The notes below the pieces were generated by a model. The model did no database searches and had not been told where the DNA came from. It was given only the letters and a program-made list of their open reading frames with translations. This document shows positions 60,801 to 62,820 of a stretch of 62,820 bases of DNA, piece by piece. The position numbers and the translations under genes are program-made. This DNA is from Pelagibius sp. (lineage in GTDB: Bacteria > Pseudomonadota > Alphaproteobacteria > Kiloniellales > Kiloniellaceae): NCBI RefSeq assembly GCF_028289705.1, contig NZ_JANQOI010000038.1, positions 1 through 62,820 on the forward strand, read 5' to 3'. How positions within the stretch are numbered: the stretch's first letter is position 1; the number at the start of each line of letters is the position of its first letter.

Positions 60801-61071
60801 GCACCACGCCCTCCTTGCTGGAGAGTTCGAACTCATGGAGGAAGGCATCCAGCCCTCCCTGCCCGACCCGCGCCCGCCTGACCGCCCCCACCAGCGCCCG
60901 CGCCTGCTCGGCGATACGGTCCTGGGCGTCATGGGGCAGCGCCGCGGCGTCCAGCAGCGCGCGGACCACGGCCGTCTCGTCAGCCATCAGATGGTCGCGC
61001 AAGCGCCGGCGCAGGCGGTCCTGTTCGGAGATGTCCTGATCGTTGTCGACGACGACGGCGGGGCGTTTCAT
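57877..61071 (-). CDS. putA: Bifunctional proline dehydrogenase / L-glutamate gamma-semialdehyde dehydrogenase
   Basis: A 1064-residue two-step enzyme oxidising proline to glutamate. The proline-dehydrogenase barrel (about 120-470) has ISIKLSALHPRYFFAQRERA, MVRLVKGAYWDSEVKRAQEQ and ATHNAHSLAW. The aldehyde dehydrogenase (about 530-1040) has CISPWNFPLAIFTGQVAAAL, GVAFTGSTETARIIN, AETGGQNALLVDS (general base Glu) and GQRCSALRVL with nucleophile Cys849. No ribbon-helix-helix repressor domain is seen at the N-terminus, so it is a non-regulatory PutA. The start at 61071 gives MKRPAVVVDND. Confidence 0.95.
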   Translation of the reverse strand: MKRPAVVVDNDQDISEQDRLRRRLRDHLMADETAVVRALLDAAALPHDAQDRIAEQARALVGAVRRARVGQGGLDAFLHEFELSSKEGVVLMCLAEALLRVPDAATVDKLIKDKIAEADWRAHLGHSESLFVNASTWALMLTGRVVKLDENDARDLGATLGRLVQKSGEPVIRGAVTQAMRILGRQFVMGRTIEEALERARASEKKGYRYSYDMLGEAAHTAADAERYFQSYRAAIAAIGKAAVGPDGSAKGPIEAPGISIKLSALHPRYFFAQRERALRDLVQRLKVLAEDAKAAAIGLTVDAEEAERLDLSLDVIEAVSGDPDLAGWNGFGLAVQAYQKRALPLLDWLAAMARRHNRRLMVRLVKGAYWDSEVKRAQEQGLAGYPVFTRKASTDLSYLACAKRLLAEPEAFYPQFATHNAHSLAWVLEAAGNRADFEFQRLHGMGEALYDQVVGADKLDRPCRIYAPVGSHEDLLAYLVRRLLENGANSSFVNRIQDEKLPVDAIVADPAAKLRAAVEIPHPSIPLPVDLFGDERPNAAGIDLSDPLAVAELQQGIAHTAAEPWSAGPIVGGVEQAGAERRAVTNPAKRGETVGEIAWATAADAETALARASRAAFAWNATPAAERAAALERAANLMEVATPRLIAFCQREAGKSLPDGVAELREAVDFLRYYAARAKADFGAPLALPGPTGERNEISLQGRGVFLCISPWNFPLAIFTGQVAAALAAGNAVLAKPAEQTGLVAAEAVRILHRAGVPGDVLHLLPGDGPTIAAPLVADPRVAGVAFTGSTETARIINQALAARPGPIVPLIAETGGQNALLVDSTALPEQVTEDVITSAFQSAGQRCSALRVLFLQADVADKMLTMLKGAMAELVVGDPAELATDVGPVIDEEAKAMLEAHKARMAKDAKLTYELPLPDAAAGGSFVAPAAYEIDGIEVLEREVFGPILHIVRYRADRLDQVLDAIAGTGYGLTLGVHSRIDATVDHICNRLPVGNAYVNRNIIGAVVGVQPFGGQGLSGTGPKAGGPRYLHRFATEKTLSVDTTAAGGNASLMSLQEGLSR

Positions 61072-61698
61072 GGCACGGTCTCTGGGATGCGGCGTTAGGG
61101 GATGCGGGGCAAGGCTCGGCCTCACCGCCCGACGCCCCGACTGTCCCGCCGTTTGAGTGCGCGGTCAAGGGAAGTGGAAAACAAAGGCCCCCTCACCCTC
61201 CCGCTCACGCGGGCCCCTCCCTCTCCCGCGCCGGGGAGAGGGATTCGGCGCCGTGCCCTTTGTTCCCCTCTCCCCGCCGTGGGAGAGGGATGCGCAGGCT
61301 TGGTGAGGTCGCAGACCGAACCTAGCCGAAGCTGGGTGAGGGGGACCTCTCTCCGGGATGAAAGAAGGTTGGATGTATATGCTGACTTGGAGGACCGCCT
61401 CTCAGCGGACGGCTGCCTTTTACGGGAACTCTTCGTTCTTCATCGAAATATAATTCCGTAGCAGAGGTCCGCACACAGCGACTGCTTCGGCATACCCCGC
61501 ATTCGGCGCAAATCCGCCACGTCCCGGCACCCGCAATTTGACGGGCATTCTTATCACCGCAATGTGACCGGGATCTGCCTATCCCCGGTCACATGCGCGC
61601 GGCGGGCTCTACCCAAGGGCGTCGGATTGCCCCTTTCGCGCCTCAGAAATGCGCAAAGCCAGAGGCATTCTTAAGGCCGGCAATGCTAGGCCTTTAGG
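61072..61698. repeat. Intergenic region with palindromic repeat (family 4), copy 1
   Basis: From about 61187 to 61352 lies a GC-rich repeat bounded by CCCCTCACC and GGTGAGGGG. It contains the CCTCTCCCCGCCGTGGGAGA block and GATGCGCAGGCTTGGTGAGG, shared with 62216-62390. The remainder (61353-61698) holds a separate hairpin listed on its own and no recognisable gene. Confidence 0.75.
61562..61594. promoter_or_regulatory. Perfect 11-bp inverted repeat upstream of the PAS gene
   Basis: ATGTGACCGGG at 61562-61572 and CCCGGTCACAT at 61584-61594 are exact inverted copies around 11 nt. It lies 105 bp before the PAS-type gene and is not part of the flanking repeat. Either an operator or a structured leader; no T-tract follows. 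Confidence 0.5.
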
Positions 61699-62205
61699 AT
61701 GGCGATCACTGGGTCCGAACGCTTTCTGCTGCCGGCGGACTGCGCGCCGAAGATCCGCGCGCTGTACGACTACTGGCTGTCCATCCACCCGGGAACAGGG
61801 CTCCCGGGGCGGCAGCATTTCGACCCGGTGGACATCCCCGCCCTGTTGCCCAACATCTGGATGATCGACGTGGCGCGGGAGCCCTGGCGCTTCCGCTTCC
61901 GCCTGCTGGGCACGGAGATCGTGACCTTCACCGGGCGCGACGGCACCGGGCGCTGGCTCGACGAGATCTATCCGCGCTTCGGCGACTCCGCGGCCTTCCG
62001 CTTCTACCGCGGCTGCGCCGAGAGCGGCCGGCCCTCCTACCGCCGGGGCAGCGCCCACGCCGGCCTGGAGGGCAAGCCCGTTGCGGCCGAGCAGCTCACC
62101 CTGCCGCTGGCCGCAGACGGCGAGACCGTGGACATCCTCTTGATGATGACCCTCTACGCCGAGCTGCCCCCGCCCCCGGAACGCTACCGGGAGAGCGAGG
62201 ACTGA
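61699..62205 (+). CDS. PAS_5-type (PAS-fold) domain protein
   Basis: A 168-residue protein consisting of one PAS-like domain of the kind common as stand-alone proteins in alphaproteobacteria: LYDYWLSIHPGTGLPGRQHF, then DPVDIPALLPNIWMIDVARE, FRFRLLGTEIVTFTGRDGTG, and TLPLAADGETVDILLMMTLY. No output domain. It may bind a small ligand or act as a partner protein. Repeats of the same family flank it on both sides. Confidence 0.8.
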   Translation: MAITGSERFLLPADCAPKIRALYDYWLSIHPGTGLPGRQHFDPVDIPALLPNIWMIDVAREPWRFRFRLLGTEIVTFTGRDGTGRWLDEIYPRFGDSAAFRFYRGCAESGRPSYRRGSAHAGLEGKPVAAEQLTLPLAADGETVDILLMMTLYAELPPPPERYRESED

Positions 62206-62213
62206 AGTGACAT

Positions 62214-62392
62214 GCTCCATCTCCTCTCCCCCGGCGGGAGAGGAAAGAGGGATCTTTTGGTCTTCCCTCTCCCCAGCGTGGGAGAGGGCCTGCCTGCGCG
62301 TAGCCGAAGCGGCTACGCTTCGGCGAAGGCAGGTTGCGCAGGCTTAGTGAGGTCGAAGACCGAGCTTAGCCGGAGCTGGGTGAGGGGGTGTC
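62214..62392. repeat. Palindromic repeat (family 4), copy 2
   Basis: Shares CCTCTCCCC-GTGGGAGAGGG, GCGCAGGCTTAGTGAGGTCG and GGAGCTGGGTGAGGGGG with the copy at 61187-61352, in the same orientation. It carries an extra internal hairpin (GTAGCCGAAGCGGCTACGC). Confidence 0.75.
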
Positions 62393-62419
62393 GAGGACGG
62401 TCCGCGACGTTTGCCGCCC

Positions 62420-62820
62420 TCAATGAAAATCCCGGGACTTGGGCATGGGGTTGACATTGCGCGGGTGCCTTGCCGTCGCCGTCTCATAGTGCGCGGGACG
62501 GTGGTCGCGGGTCGGGCGTTTCACCTCGTCGGCGTGGGCGTGTGCGGGCTCAAGGGGGGCGGGCTCCAGGTGCGGGCCGGGCTTCAGGGTCATCAGCCGC
62601 GGGGTCAGGTCGATGAGGTCCTCGGCCACCACGTGGATCACCAGGCCCTCGCGCTGCAGCTTGCCACGCGCCGCCAGCAGGCCGGCCTTCATGACGATGG
62701 CGCGGTGGCGCTCGAAGACGTCGGGCCAGACGATGACGTTGGCGGTGCCGGTCTCGTCCTCCAGGGTGGCGAAGATCACGCCCTTGGCGCTGCCCGGGCG
62801 CTGACGCACCAGCACCAGGC
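62420..62820 (-). CDS. dnaE2: Error-prone DNA polymerase DnaE2/ImuC, C-terminal part (5' end outside window)
   Basis: Only the last 133 or so codons are present; the gene enters from the right edge. LVRQRPGSAKGVIFATLEDE (then TGTANVIVWPDVFER) is the OB-fold of DnaE2-type polymerases, and the tail ends KSRDFH, typical of this family's C-terminus. DnaE2 works with ImuA and ImuB in SOS mutagenesis; those genes are not in view. Confidence 0.88.
   Translation of the reverse strand, partial: LVLVRQRPGSAKGVIFATLEDETGTANVIVWPDVFERHRAIVMKAGLLAARGKLQREGLVIHVVAEDLIDLTPRLMTLKPGPHLEPAPLEPAHAHADEVKRPTRDHRPAHYETATARHPRNVNPMPKSRDFH

Overview
This is a GC-rich (estimated mid-60s percent), gene-dense chromosomal segment of a free-living alphaproteobacterium, most likely in or near Rhodospirillales/Kiloniellales. 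That placement is inferred from gene content: a clpS-clpA pair, a SPOR-tailed D,D-carboxypeptidase, a lysine-rich phasin (implying polyhydroxyalkanoate granules), TAXI-type TRAP transport, a fused PutA, an ImuC/DnaE2-type polymerase tail and an SRAP protein. About 50 genes are supported. There is no prophage, CRISPR array, insertion sequence or rRNA operon. Mobile-looking DNA is limited to several families of short palindromic intergenic repeats.

Layout. 1-2160: truncated histone-H1-like repeat protein, tRNA-Val(CAC), and a hicAB toxin-antitoxin pair with twin operators. 2187-10293: formylglycine-type sulfatase/phosphonate hydrolase, RidA-family enzyme, a membrane-anchored coiled-coil protein, an ECF sigma/anti-sigma pair divergent from a secreted subtilase with a Gly/Asp-rich tract, a lipoprotein sharing its C-terminal module with the anti-sigma factor, and two tiny genes (one a four-Cys zinc ribbon). 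10417-15844: YeeE/YedE sulfur transporter plus periplasmic rhodanese, GT9 glycosyltransferase coupled to a Sel1 lipoprotein, SRAP protein. 15968-19309: nrdAB class I ribonucleotide reductase behind paired NrdR boxes. 19310-21564: an orphan exported protein flanked by three copies of a palindromic repeat. 21565-30915: histidine kinase/response regulator, clpSA, phasin, proteasome-type peptidase, lipoprotein, D,D-carboxypeptidase.

31227-45499: nucleotide-sugar and surface-polysaccharide region (phosphomannomutase/phosphoglucomutase, UDP-glucose dehydrogenase, galU, then a GT-C-like membrane protein, a glycosyltransferase-like protein, a Wzx-like flippase, an AglD-like membrane protein and a His-rich membrane protein). 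It is interrupted by a J-domain/vWA pair and a stand-alone molybdopterin oxidoreductase. 45613-54119: HD hydrolase, dienoyl-CoA-reductase-like SDR, acyl-CoA synthetase, small secreted protein, HCCA-isomerase-like DsbA-fold protein, a 322-residue hypothetical, iron alcohol dehydrogenase and leucine-type dehydrogenase. 54126-57619: TAXI/TRAP transporter with a cupin. 57877-62820: PutA, a PAS_5-type protein between two repeats, and the 3' end of dnaE2/imuC leaving the window.

The most unusual items are the sigma/anti-sigma/lipoprotein/subtilase locus with a shared CREY-like module, the GIY-YIG-tail-like repeat family, a dispersed repeat carrying a perfect 25-bp hairpin, a repeat translated as the flippase C-terminus, and the His-rich membrane protein apparently coupled to an AglD-like protein. 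All functional assignments come from reading the sequence; no database search was run.
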